Assembly: GCF_963678635.1 (NCBI RefSeq)
Contig: NC_087070.1
Span: 26,406,007-26,470,006 of the forward strand
Source: Symsagittifera roscoffensis
Lineage: Eukaryota; Xenacoelomorpha; Acoela; Convolutidae
Reading direction: 5' to 3'
DNA length: 64,000 nt
Shown: positions 37,009 to 46,998 of the stretch, piece after piece
Position numbering within the stretch: the stretch's first letter is position 1
Layout of the letters: each line of letters starts with the position of its first letter
Notes under the pieces: generated by a model
Database searches by the model: none
Told to the model about the DNA's origin: nothing
Seen by the model: the letters and a program-made list of their open reading frames with translations, nothing else
Program-made: the position numbers and the translations under genes

Positions 37009-37386
37009 TTGAAGAGGAAATCCGGAATGCCAGTAGAAATCTTGCTCAAGTCAAAGAAAGTCAGAGAGTCGCTGAAGGCGAAAGGTTACGACCTCGACGA
37101 AGTGGAAACAGGGAAGGCGACTGTAGGGCAGGATTTGATGAAATTGCTTGAGAAACTAGCCGATGACAAACCCGTGGTCTCGATCAGAAGAAATGATGAA
37201 CCAGAAATCACCATTACGAGAAGGAAAGAGGTAATACGTGATGAAAACTCAATGAAAGCCGGGGAACCAGAGAACAAAGAGATGGTGCGAAAGTTAGTCG
37301 AGAAAATCCGGGAAGAAATACAAAGGCGAACAACGCTACGTAGAAAAAAGTGTCATTTAAAGAAGAAAATGAAGATCTCGGACTAG
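37009..37386 (+). pseudogene. pol: charged linker between RNase H and integrase
   Basis: A 125-codon, very charged frame (KSKKVRESLKAKGYDLDEV ... KLVEKIREEIQRRTTLRRKK) with no catalytic motif. Related elements often have a long low-complexity spacer here. 37387-37597 continues as acidic, stop-containing sequence (EKDDDEENLSGDSKEWD-like). No function proposed. Confidence 0.45.
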
Positions 37387-37597
37387 ATTAAGAGTCCGGA
37401 GAGTGGCCGCCTCTAGAGAAGGATGATGACGAGGAAAATTTGTCCGGGGATTCAAAAGAATGGGACGAAGCTTGAGTGGAAAGTGATGGTAAACAAGACA
37501 GTCTCTGCATGATATAAGCTGAAGAAAAAAAAGGTATCACGACAGGGAATTACAAAGTGATCCCTCGTCCGGGACATACAACCTGGATTATAATGAC

Positions 37598-38596
37598 GTG
37601 AACGGAGGAGAAGAGCTAGAGATGATAGCGGTATCAAGAAAACTTTTCAGGGAACTATCATGCAACTCAAACATCAGGACGAATCTTGAGCCGGAGGGTG
37701 ACAGGGATGTCTTGAAAGGGATAGTATGCGTCAAACTTAAGGACGATATATACAATCCCGGAGAACTGAACGGACCAGTGATGGCGCTAAAGGAGCACGT
37801 CAAGGTGAGGCACAGGCTATCGGACCTGATACGAGCACAGAAAAACGACAAAATAACAAGAAACCTCTACAAATGGATCCGAACGGGAGTAAAAGAAAAA
37901 AGAGTTCTTGAGGAGGACAGCTACAAGATCTTGAGCCAGTTCTACAAGAAAAGTAAGGACTTACTATGCCACACAGCTGACGCTTTGATGGCCTGCAGCA
38001 GAACATATGAAGGAAAATTACTGCACAAGCATAACCTCATCATATTACCGCAGCTTTATCAAACGGATATGTTGTTCAGATCGCACGATCAGATGTGACA
38101 TCAAGGAATAGACAAGGTGCAACAAAGAATTTTACACCGATTTGACTGGCAAGGAATAAAGAAAGCTTGCGGAGGCAGTACCATGTCAGCGGAAGAAACT
38201 TGCGACCACTTGATCACGCTCTGGATATCGCGGTATGGTTGTCCGATGACCTTCCAATCAGATAATGGGAAAGCATTTGTTGGAGATCGAACAAAAGAGC
38301 TCATGAGAAGATTCCACATTGCACAAGCACACTCGACGACCTACCATCCACAGACGACTGGACCAGTAGAAAGGCAAAATAGGAAGCTAGTAAATTTGCT
38401 CAGGATATTTTGCTCGAGGTATATGACGGACTGGGACAAATATTTGCCACAAGTGGTAGGAGCGTACAATAGCACACAACACTCAACAACGGGAATTAGT
38501 CCTTTCATGATGCTAAAGGGCAGGGAGAGAGCAATGCCCCTGACGTTCTTCCACCCAGAATATGAAAGCAGAAGACATCACCTCAAGCACAAGTGA
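37598..38596 (+). pseudogene. pol: integrase with deleted catalytic core segment
   Basis: The N-terminal part 37598-38098 leads to the histidines of the HHCC zinc domain, interrupted by a TGA at 38096-38098 (HDQM stop HQG). The frame continues from the stop to about 38165 (RFDWQGIKKACGG) and then jumps straight to SAEETCDHLITLW. Residues normally carrying the zinc cysteines and the first catalytic Asp, roughly 100 or more, are therefore missing. The second Asp (SDNGKAFVGD) and the Glu block (YHPQTTGPVERQNRKL) are present at 38264-38390. An integrase lacking its first Asp cannot catalyse strand transfer. Confidence 0.8.
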
Positions 38597-38646
38597 AGTA
38601 AGCGGTCAAGAGACAGCTATGCACAAGGAATACAGCCCAAGCACAG

Positions 38647-39174
38647 ATGAGACAGCGGATGAAGTGTTGTGAGAAAATGCTTCAAGCGAAACCATATGCT
38701 GTTGGACAAAATGTCTGGGTGTTCCAGAATGTCATACCTCAAATAGGAACGAAAAAGCTACTAAAGAAATGGAGAGGACCGTTCATGATAACAAAAGTGC
38801 ACCAGCAGGGTCCTTTCTATCGCTTGAGGACGGGGGGTGTGGCGCACTACGAAAATCTGAAACCTCACGTCCCGTCACCGGAAGACTGGTGTGTGTCGCA
38901 AAACATAGAAGAACTCGAGTATTTACTGGTGGAGCCAGCGTTGGAGGTAAATGAGAAAGGCACCAGGGAGAAAAATGATGGCAACGAGAACATGAGTATG
39001 GACGACAATGAAAAATTAGAGGAAGGCTCGCACGAAGGACCTTTCGTAGAAGAGGACTGGAATGAACCAGAGCAGAATGAGGTGCCAAAATGGACAGAAC
39101 CAGATCTGCCCATGACGACGGAAACAAGAAGGGGTGGGGCGCAAGAAGACAAGTATGAGGTACAACAAGTATAG
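38647..39174 (+). CDS. pol: integrase C-terminal GPY/F-like domain and acidic tail, copy 1
   Basis: A 175-codon frame. Near its start, KLLKKWRGPFMITKVHQQGP is the GPY/F-type motif found at the C-terminus of Ty3-type integrases. It is followed by YRLRTGGVAHYENLKPH and then a long acidic tail (VEEDWNEPEQNEVPKW). It is duplicated at 41304-41834. It lies 50 bp after the integrase frame, which ends in TGA at 38594-38596. It probably was continuous with it. Confidence 0.65.
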   Translation: MRQRMKCCEKMLQAKPYAVGQNVWVFQNVIPQIGTKKLLKKWRGPFMITKVHQQGPFYRLRTGGVAHYENLKPHVPSPEDWCVSQNIEELEYLLVEPALEVNEKGTREKNDGNENMSMDDNEKLEEGSHEGPFVEEDWNEPEQNEVPKWTEPDLPMTTETRRGGAQEDKYEVQQV

Positions 39175-39511
39175 TGATGACTTCTTGATTGACAAAAAAC
39201 AGCAAGAGGAGCTAGGAGCAAAGATGGTGAGCATGGGCGAACTAGTGGCAGATGAAGATTGGCAAATCATCAACGACAGTGAGCACTCGTGGCAGGAGGA
39301 CCACACGGTACGAGAAAAAGAAGTAGATCTAGAACAAAACGAGTTGGAAAGAAGAGAGAATACAAACTTGAGGATTCTAGAATGGATGCATGATCTGCAG
39401 GCTGACGAGAAAGAAACACAAAGTCGACATATCAGCAAGGAAGCACGTAAAAGGAAGAAACTGGTTGTTTGGCTGAACGGCGACCGACCGATCATTAGAC
39501 ATACCACCTGA
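39134..39511 (+). CDS. charged ORF before the macro-like domain, copy 1
   Basis: A 125-codon frame overlapping the end of the GPY/F frame. It encodes a Glu/Lys-rich, mostly helical protein (DKKQQEELGAKMVSM, QNELERRENTNLRILEWM). It is repeated at 40526-40882 and 41791-42168. I recognise no family. It may be the N-terminal part of the macro-like protein that begins a few codons later in another frame. The ATG at 39134 overlaps the GPY/F frame, and the part shared by all copies starts about 39177. Confidence 0.5.
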   Translation: MGRKKTSMRYNKYSDDFLIDKKQQEELGAKMVSMGELVADEDWQIINDSEHSWQEDHTVREKEVDLEQNELERRENTNLRILEWMHDLQADEKETQSRHISKEARKRKKLVVWLNGDRPIIRHTT

Positions 39512-39514
39512 CAA

Positions 39515-40150
39515 CTTGAGCCCAGCACCATCGACGGGGACGTCGATAAATATTTTTGTCCGGGAGTGGGGGTAGGTCTTACCCACACCAAAAATTTAAT
39601 GATTAAGAAACTCAGGGAGATGAGAGAAATGAATGGACTAGAGCTGGATCAAAAAGAAGTCGAGCCTACCATTGGAAGAAAAATCAAGACCAAGGTCGAG
39701 ATAACAAATGAGTATTCGGGAAACATCCTAATCGCGGATAGTGACTTCATCTTGTCAGATAGGATCAGCGCAATCTGCATAACAGCGGACATGAGTTTCA
39801 ACACCAAATTGGAAGCCGATTCTAAGAGAGAATACCAAAATGTGGAGTTTCTGTTCAGGCAGAGACCAGTATTGGGAGGACTGGCGGCACTTCTTCCTTC
39901 AATTTCACATATTCGTCGCAAATACCTATGCTTTTTTGTAACAAGAGTCAGTGAGAGAAACGTGATAGATCCCGAGCATGTTATGTTGGCATTGGCAGGA
40001 TTGAGGGACTTCCTGGTGGAGAGAGCGATAAATGAGGTTTCAATGCCAGTCTACGATCCGATTAGGGGCAGATTGAACCCTAGGGAACTATAAGCCATCC
40101 TGCCCGTGGTCTTCGCAGAAACAGAGAAAATGGTACATCTACACAAAAAA
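39515..40150 (+). pseudogene. macro-domain-like protein, copy 1
   Basis: The frame from 39515 (annotated ATG at 39566) to TAA at 40091-40093, plus further codons beyond, looks like a macro (ADP-ribose-binding) domain of the TARG1/OARD1 type. The blocks in order are SGNILIADSD (the usual GD/GN-L strand), ISAICITADMSF (usual HC.S.D), KYLCFFVTR (usual YYLxTK), DPEHVMLALAGLRDFLVERA and INEVSMPVYDPIRGRLN (usual SMPRIGCGLD). The lysine of the TK block is Arg and the aspartate of GLD is Asn, so de-ADP-ribosylation activity is doubtful. The stop falls inside the domain, before AILPVVFAETEKMVHLH. Identification is by recalled motifs, not a search. Confidence 0.65.
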
Positions 40151-40540
40151 TAAATTTTTAGCATCGCCTGAGTTTCGGATGGCAACGAGGGTCTCGAAGT
40201 TGGGGGCACGAGGCTCATGAGCTAGGTAGAAGGGGGCACGCGACAGGCAAATAGGTTTTAGTGTAACTGGCATGAAAATCGAAACAAAAGTTTTATCTTA
40301 ATTGTTTGGTGCTAAAACATAAATGGAATTGCATGGTTTTATTAGCTAATTGAATCATTTTATCGAAAATTGTTTGAATAATGTTTTAAAGGTGCAGAAG
40401 GGGGAGGTTTTGGTTGGTCATGACCAAAAAAGTTTTGGTCTAAAACTCAGCTTTCTTTTCTGGTAGTATTTCTTCCAGTATTACACAATCGGTACCGGAG
40501 GAAGGTATTTCTCGAGTCTTTATCTGTGCAAGGTGTTTCT
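40151..40540 (+). other. AT-rich tail with polypurine tract and palindrome, copy 1
   Basis: Non-coding. It contains the polypurine run AGAAGGGGGAGG (40396-40407), followed 6 nt later by the perfect 14-bp palindrome TTGGTCATGACCAA (40414-40427). It ends in one and a half units of a 28-bp repeat (AAGGTATTTCTCGAG). A polypurine tract normally marks the start of a 3' LTR, so this may once have been the 3' end of a shorter element. No matching 5' LTR with this sequence is visible before gag. Confidence 0.45.
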
Positions 40541-41188
40541 TCTGTGCATGACTTCTTGATTGACAAAAAACAGCAAGAAGAGCTAGGAGCAAAGATGGTG
40601 AGCATGGGCGACCTAGTGGCAGATGAAGATTGGCAAATCATCAACGACAGTGAGCACTCGTGGCAGGAGGACCACACGGTACGAGAAAAAGAAGTAGATC
40701 TAGAACAAAACGAGTTGGAAAGAAGAGAGAATACAAACTTGAGGATTCTAGAATGGATGCATGATCTGCAGGCTGACGAGAAAGAAACACAAAGTCGACA
40801 TATCAGCAAGGAAGCACGTAAAAGGAAGAAACTGGTTGTTTGGCTGAACGGCGACCGACCGATCATTAGACATACCACCTGACAACTTGAGCCCAGCACC
40901 ATCGACGGGGACGTCGATAAATATTTTTGTCCGGGGAGTGGGGGTAGGTCTTACCCACACCAAAAATTTAATGATTAAGAAACTCAGGGAGATGAGAGAA
41001 ATGAATGGACTAGAGCTGGATTAAAAAGAAGTCGAGCCTACCATTGGAAGAAAAATCAAGACCAAGGTCGAGATAACAAATGAGTATTCGGGAAACATCC
41101 TAATCGCGGATAGTGACTTCATCTTGTCAGATAGGATCAGGGCAATCTGCATAACAGCGGACATGAGTTTCAACACCAAATTGGAGAG
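40541..41188 (+). repeat. partial duplicate of charged ORF and macro-like N-terminus
   Basis: Corresponds to about 39177-39812. It includes the charged ORF (40526-40882) and the first part of the macro-like frame, which here has an extra TAA at about 41022 (GLD TAA KEVEP). It breaks off at TTGGA and joins sequence equivalent to 38528, with GGA microhomology. Confidence 0.75.
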
Positions 41189-41303
41189 CAATGCCCCTGA
41201 CGTTCTTCCACCCAGAATATGAAAGCAGAAGACATCACCTCAAGCACAAGTGAAGTAAGCGGTCAAGAGACAGCTATGCACAAGGAATACAGCCCAAGCA
41301 CAG

Positions 41304-41834
41304 ATGAGACAGCGGATGAAGTGTTGTGAGAAAATGCTTCAAGCGAAACCATATGCTGTTGGACAAAATGTCTGGGTGTTCCAGAATGTCATACCTCAAA
41401 TAGGAACGAAAAAGCTACTAAAGAAATGGAGAGGACCGTTCATGATAACAAACGTGCACCAGCAGGGTCCTTTCTATCGCTTGAGGACGGGGGGTGTGGC
41501 GCACTACGAAAATCTGAAACCTCACGTCCCGTCACCGGAAGACTGGTGTGTGTCGCAAAACATAGAAGAACTCGAGTATTTACTGGTGGAGCCAGCGTTG
41601 GAGGTAAATGAGAAAGGCACCAGGGAGAAAAATGATGGCAACGAGAACATGAGTATGGACGACAATGAAAAATTAGAGGAAGGCTCGCACGAAGGACCTT
41701 TCGTAGAAGAGGACTGGAATGAACCAGAGCAGAATGAGGTGCCAAAATGGACAGAACCAGATCTGCCCATGACGACGGAAACAAGAAGGGGTGGGGCGCA
41801 AGAAGACAAGTATGAGGTACAACAAGTATGGTGA
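41304..41834 (+). CDS. GPY/F-like domain and acidic tail, copy 2
   Basis: A 176-codon frame nearly identical to 38647-39174, with KWRGPFMITNVHQQGP at the GPY/F site (Lys to Asn). Here TAG at the end of copy 1 is TGG, so the frame runs one codon farther. It has no integrase core upstream, so it can only be a passenger duplicate. Confidence 0.6.
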   Translation: MRQRMKCCEKMLQAKPYAVGQNVWVFQNVIPQIGTKKLLKKWRGPFMITNVHQQGPFYRLRTGGVAHYENLKPHVPSPEDWCVSQNIEELEYLLVEPALEVNEKGTREKNDGNENMSMDDNEKLEEGSHEGPFVEEDWNEPEQNEVPKWTEPDLPMTTETRRGGAQEDKYEVQQVW

Positions 41835-42168
41835 TGACTTCTTGATTGACAAAAAACAGCAAGAGGAGCTAGGAGCAAAGATGGTGAGCATGGGCGACCT
41901 AGTGGCAGATGAAGATTGGCAAATCATCAACGACAGTGAGCACTCGTGGCAGGAGGACCACACGGTACGAGAAAAAGAAGTAGATCTAGAACAAAACGAG
42001 TTGGAAAGAAGAGAGAATACAAACTTGAGGATTCTAGAATGGATGCATGATCTGCAGGCTGACGAGAAAGAAACACAAAGTCGACATATCAGCAAGGAAG
42101 CACGTAAAAGGAAGAAACTGGTTGTTTGGCTGAACGGCGACCGACCGATCATTAGACATACCACCTGA
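41791..42168 (+). CDS. charged ORF before the macro-like domain, copy 3
   Basis: 125 codons, nearly identical to 39134-39511 (for example SMGDL for SMGEL). Same unknown charged helical protein, in the same position relative to the GPY/F and macro-like frames. Confidence 0.5.
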   Translation: MGRKKTSMRYNKYGDDFLIDKKQQEELGAKMVSMGDLVADEDWQIINDSEHSWQEDHTVREKEVDLEQNELERRENTNLRILEWMHDLQADEKETQSRHISKEARKRKKLVVWLNGDRPIIRHTT

Positions 42169-42172
42169 CAAC

Positions 42173-42810
42173 TTGAGCCCAGCACCATCGACGGGGACGT
42201 CGATAAATATTTTTGTCCGGGGAGTGGGGGTAGGTCTTAGCCACACCAAAAATTTAATGATTAAGAAACTCAGGGAGATGAGAGAAATGAATGGACTAGA
42301 GCTGGATCAAAAAGAAGTCGAGCCTACCATTGGAAGAAAAATCAAGACCAAGGTCGAGATAACAAATGAGTATTCGGGAAACATCCTAATCGCGGATAGT
42401 GACCTCATCTTGTCAGATAGGATCAGTTCAATCTGCATAACAGCGGACATGAGTTTCAACACCAAATTGGAAGCCGATTCTAAGAGAGAATACCAAAATG
42501 TGGAGTTTCTGTTCAGGCAGAAACCAGTATTGGGAGGACTGGCGGCACTTCTTCCTTCAATTTCACATATTCGTCGCAAATACCTATGCTTTTTTGTAAC
42601 AAGAGTCAGTGAGAGAAACGTGATAGATCCCGAGCATGTTATGTTGGCATTGGCAGGATTGAGGGACTTCCTGGTGGAGAGAGCGATAAATGAGGTTTCA
42701 ATGCCAGTCTACGATCCGATTAGGAGCAGATTGAACCCTAGGGAACTATAAGCCATCCTGCCCGTGGTCTTCGCAGAAACAGTGAAAATGATACATCTAC
42801 ACAAAAAATA
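42173..42810 (+). pseudogene. macro-domain-like protein, copy 2
   Basis: In this copy the open frame is longer at the 5' end (42173: MSPAPSTGTSINIFVRG), because one extra G near 42220 changes the upstream frame relative to copy 1. The macro-like blocks are the same (GNILIADSDLIL, SSICITADMSF, KYLCFFVTR, NEVSMPVYDPIRSRLN). The TAA at 42749-42751 is shared with copy 1, so it predates the duplication. The glycine before the lost catalytic Asp position is Ser here (IRSRLN). Confidence 0.65.
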
Positions 42811-43159
42811 AATTTTTAGCATCGCCTGAGTTTCGGATGGCAACGAGGGTCTCGAAGTTGGGAGCACGAGGCTCATGAGCTAGGTAGAAGGGGGCACGCG
42901 ACAGGCAAATAGGTTTTAGTGTAACTGGCATGAAAATCGAAACAAAAATTTTATCTTAATTGTTTGGTGCTAAAACATAAATGGAATTGCATGGTTTTAT
43001 TAGCTAATTGAATCATTTTATCGAAAATTGTTTGAATAATGTTTTAAAGGTGCAGAAGGGGGAGGTTTTGGTTGGTCATGACCAAAAAAGTTTTGGTCTA
43101 AAACTCAGCTTTCTTTTCTGGTAGTGTTTCTTCCAGTATTACACAATCGGTACCGGAGG

Positions 43160-43243
43160 AAGGTATTTCTCGAGTGTTTATTTGTGCAAGGTGTTTCTTG
43201 AGTATTAATCAGGGCAAGGTATTCCTTGAGTTTTTGACAAGTG
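43160..43243. repeat. three 28-bp tandem repeats carrying CTYGAG
   Basis: Units start at 43160, 43188 and 43216. They share AAGGTRTTYCTYGAG and then diverge. Each has CTCGAG or CTTGAG at the same position. The equivalent place in the tail of copy 1 (40493-40540) has one and a half units. Confidence 0.8.
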
Positions 43244-43289
43244 AGATTTCTTTTGTGAGAAGCAAAAACATATCGTTTTCGAAAATCCG

Positions 43290-43950
43290 TGCCAGCAGCC
43301 TTCAAGAAGCCCACGCTCGATGAGCTGTATAGGCGCTTAAGGGATCTTGATTACACGCAAGTGGAAAAGCGCTGGCAGTGATGCTTAACGCTATCATGCA
43401 ACTAGAATCACATGAAGAATGCAGAGAGTCGGTGAACGAGGCAGTGTTGATGGTGGGCTACACATCGGACGGGATTTCTAACCAAGAACAGATCAGGTGA
43501 CTGTCCTTGAATATCGACGAAGGCTTGAGGGGATTCGACCTGGTGAGAAACCCCGGGTTGAACAACGCGACAGAGTATGGTGCAGGGGAATTTCCCCTTC
43601 CAACCAAACCGCCGACGAGAACTGGGACCCAGTCTAGCAGCAAGGCGCTATCAATTATACGGTCTCAGCAGACAGAAGAGGCATATCCAGACCTCAACAA
43701 CTTGAAGAGGGAACTGGAAACGGCTCAAAGGGAAAGCGACCAAGCCAATCTTTACAGGGATCAAGCCATTCTCGAGAAAGACAAAGTGATACTTAAGAGG
43801 GACTTGTTAAGAGCGGAACGGGATCAAGCCCAAAAACTACAAGAAAATACAGCAAACTGCGACCAGATGAAGTCAAAAAATGAACGGTTGCAGAGAAAAC
43901 AGCAAGAGTTCGCGAGTGGCCAGGAACGGAAAATCGAATACGCCAATTGA
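43290..43950 (+). pseudogene. coiled-coil protein, start of the extra coding region
   Basis: Coding-like from about 43290 (VPAAFKKPTLDELYRRLRDLD), shifting frame near 43375, with a TGA at 43498-43500. The open frame 43507-43950 follows (first codon TTG, not ATG). It has a short Pro/Thr-rich segment (LPTKPPTRTGTQSSSK), then ~70 residues of heptad-like charged sequence (LKRELETAQRESDQANLYRD), predicted coiled coil. This would suit a Gag-like or structural N-terminus of a polyprotein. No named family recognised. Confidence 0.5.
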
Positions 43951-44087
43951 GCCCTTGATGATGAGGTCAGTACCGGAGTCCAGGATGGAGGTGGATGAAA
44001 CTCCCAGGTTGAGCGGCCACTTCAACTTGGATCGTGTAGCCCAGGAGCAATTGAATGAAGACCTGAACACGTGGACGCCACTAGAAA

Positions 44088-44905
44088 TTGTCCTTGAGAG
44101 ATCATGAGTCGGGCCGAATAAGGTCGCTGAGGGGGGACATCGCACTGCCGGGTCTGACACCCAGTTCAACGGGTGGCAGTCAGGCTAGCGCGGGGACATC
44201 CCGCCTCAAGAAATTGCAAGAGAGGCTGCAGTCAAGAGTTACCGAGAGTCCGGCACGCGAAGCTGAGCCTCTCACTCGGAGAGAACATCCAGTAAGGAGT
44301 GGGATCATATCCAACTACAAGAAGAACATTGATGGCGCATATTACCGACATCACAAGGAGGATTGGACCGCAGTGAAACGCGAGAGGAGGGATGCCTTCA
44401 ATGACGCATCTTGGGTGGGACACTTCACGCAGCCTAGAATACCCGATGGCCCGGTCCACATGATCATTTGGGACAGTCTTGTCAGGGTTCTGACGAGGAT
44501 CCAGGCGCACTGGCAGCAATGCTCCGGGTGCAGCAATGCCCCAAATGTTGGCGTCATTGGGGATGTTGGAGATGGGAAAGATGTATACAGTTACCTTAAT
44601 GATGGGAACCAACGACGTTTCTAGAGGCGAATCGAGGAAGATGATGAGGTTGCAGGAAATGGTGAGCTGCATTCTTGAGGCGCTGAGGATCTACTTGGAC
44701 CCTACGATGCTCACGGTTTGCACGCTTCCCTACAATATGATGCCAGACTAAAATGCAACCAGCATGAACGAGAGGATGCGCCACATCAACGAAATAATCA
44801 GATAAGTGCAGAAGAAAAGCGTCCTGCCCGTGAGGTTGCTTGAGTCGCGTGAATGGTGGAGGATTCCCTGCCGCACAAGTCATCTTCGGACAGCATCCAT
44901 TTTTA
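44088..44905 (+). pseudogene. SGNH-hydrolase-like domain
   Basis: Three landmark blocks of SGNH/GDSL hydrolases occur in order. Block I is VHMIIWDSLVRVL with Ser in DSL at 44472-44480 (the usual Gly is Trp). Block III is LMMGTNDVSRG with GTND at 44605-44616. Block V is DSIHF with DxxH at 44889-44900. The blocks lie in different frames: 44088-44624, 44536-44754 ending in TAA, then a third frame. The protein is therefore broken by two shifts and a stop. The upstream part (44088-44400) is Arg-rich and low complexity. SGNH domains act as esterases or acyl-hydrolases and occur as accessory domains in some retroelements; the substrate is unknown. Confidence 0.65.
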
Positions 44906-45218
44906 TGGTGTCTTTCAGTGACACATCAACAATCTAGAGTCGGATTTGGTAGAGACTGGCTAATTCACCTTTGGTCCACCCCGATACCTTCCTTCTTTTC
45001 AGTTAGACCAGTTACCGACCGATTGGGAGGGAGTATTGATTCTAGAGGGAGTTCGGTGAGCCACAGGAGCAGGCAGCTGGGCTCGACACCCATGGAGGGG
45101 ATGAGATGGAGTCTTCCACGCCACAAAGCTCAGTGGTGTTGTCAGTGGTGGTGGTGGAAAAGAATAAAAAGTCACGGCATCGGCAGGAGGCCCTGGAGAC
45201 TCAAGCAAAGCCAGGTAC

Positions 45219-46998
45219 TTGGAGCGAGTGAACGATCTAGACTTCGAGGAACTGGCCTGCAGGCGGCAGCTGATGGAGGTCTCGGTGCTCAAGAGTCTGT
45301 CGCACGAGGATCTGAGCAACAACTATTGCGTGGACTGTCTGAAGGCGCATGAAGCAAATTTTTCTCGAGTTAAGACCTTGGAAACAACGGACCTAACTGG
45401 AATTCCCAAAAAATCGATTTTCGGTCCAGTCAACTACCGGCCTCTCAAGGAGGTGGGAAGCCCAGGACTCATCGTGGTACCACCAAAGCATCGCATGAAC
45501 GTTTGCAGAACTAGGATGGCGATTCCTGCGCAGCTAAGGGTCGTGGAGAAGCTTCTCGAGGCGAAAAGCATGGGACTCCCCGATACTGCTTACATGGGCC
45601 CAAAAACGTCGGAAGATCCAAGAATTGGAAAATCCTATGAAACCTCACAGACGGCCAAGACTCTGGCAGTATATGATTTCTCAGATCATGGAGCAGCGAG
45701 AATGATCATTGTGGCGGGGTCAGACTTCGATGGAACGTCTGCAAATTTGTTTTGGCCAAAAACGTTGGTTTACCTGCTGCCAAGAGCGGAACTCAATCAG
45801 ATGTTGACTCTGATTGTGGCTATGAAGTCAGAAACGCCGTGCGAGTCCGAGTTGTTGCTGTTCGATCGCAGGGATGAATGATCATCTGCACGCAGCAGGA
45901 TTGCTTGAGCCCTTGAGAGACAGAGAGCTTATGCCAAAGAACATCTGGGATGCGATACAGACGTTGTTTGCCGCAATGAACGCGGTGCAGGAATTTGTGA
46001 CTTCTCGATTGGCATCGAAAACGAAGTTGGTATTCACATAATCACCAGGCTATGCAAGCATGCCACCATCTCTTCAGTTCGTATATGCGATTTTAGTCTT
46101 GGTAGCGGAGGGCAGCGGGCTGCGGATGTTAATGGCAACTCCTAATCGAGAACTTGAGCCGGTGAAATTGAGACTTCTGAAGTCGGAGAGTGCGGCGGCT
46201 TTGGCAGATATGTCTCACGCCCTGAGGGGTTTCTACGAGCTTGCAAGGATATTGATCGCCTTGGATGAGGTGGTTTGTCTCGAGATATCGAATTTGGCTA
46301 GACAACTTAAGTTTAATCCTGAAGTCGGTTATGACCACCCCGTGGTGAGCCATTTGACCGCCAGTCTGTGGTTTCGGAGCATGGAGCTCACGATAACGGG
46401 TTCCACTAGCTGTATGAGGGGACCCATAAACGATTGGAAGATTGTGTCAGGAGCAGAGAAGCAGTTGGAGTCGATAGTGTATCGTCTAACTCAAGAAAGA
46501 GGGAGATGGCCGTTCTTGACGCCAACGTTGGAGAATGGGGCGGACCAGACGAAGCAAAGCGCGCTTCCCCTAATTAAGCAAATATGGGAGTTTCTGCAGG
46601 ATCCGCTTGAGCTCTCCGAGAAGAGGGAATTGACGGTGGGAACGTTCTTTATGTCAGCAAACGAGATCACCCTCGCTGGCTTCTTGAGAGAGCATGCGAA
46701 GGGTGAATTTAAAACCAGGAAATCATTCAAAATCTTGAGATTCTTGAGTCCTTACTGGGAGAAGAAGTACACGGATAGGATATTTTACGCGGCGAACACT
46801 GTTTTTGAGGCATTTGTACAGGATTTCTTGAGCATGTCAATCAATCTGCTGCTAGCTTTGTATCTGAAGTATCCCAGGTACTTGTTCAACATGGGTCCAG
46901 CTTACATGGTCAGCAGGGGTGTCGAAACCCTCAGAATTGACGGGTACTTGGCCTTAATACTCTTAACTATGGAAATCTGGTGGCATTCCACCGATTGA
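45219..46998 (+). pseudogene. large unknown protein of the extra coding region, main part
   Basis: 45219-45881 (220 codons, LETTDLTGIPKKSIFGPV ... CESELLLFD) is followed by a frame change near 45870. A frame from 45874 then runs to 46998 with a TAA at 46039-46041, covering NDHLHAAGLLEPL, KNIWDAIQTLFAAMNAVQEF, then a helical, Leu-rich 312-codon stretch (HALRGFYELARILIALDEVV, RLTQERGRWPFLTP). PCESELLLFD with the following MNDHL could be another SGNH-like block, but that is weak. I do not recognise the family. There are no obvious membrane segments or metal-binding clusters. Confidence 0.5.

Larger units (their letters stand above)
41189..43190 (+). repeat. second full copy of the 3' module (GPY/F to tail)
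   Basis: A direct copy of about 38528-40520 with over 98 percent identity by eye: GPY/F frame 41304-41834, charged ORF 41791-42168, macro-like frame, and the tail with polypurine tract (43054-43065) and palindrome (43072-43085). The close identity shows recent duplication within an otherwise decayed element. Confidence 0.8.

Noticed and set aside
38783-39205. Long minus-strand ORFs opposite gag-pol and the macro module (for example 140, 118 and 191 codons)
   Set aside because: They are Ser/Pro/Leu-rich shadows of purine-rich coding sequence on the plus strand.
43381-43506. TGA stops interrupting otherwise good frames, suggesting stop recoding
   Set aside because: TAA, TAG and frameshifts interrupt the same region, and Trp in pol is encoded by TGG. 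Simple decay explains the pattern.
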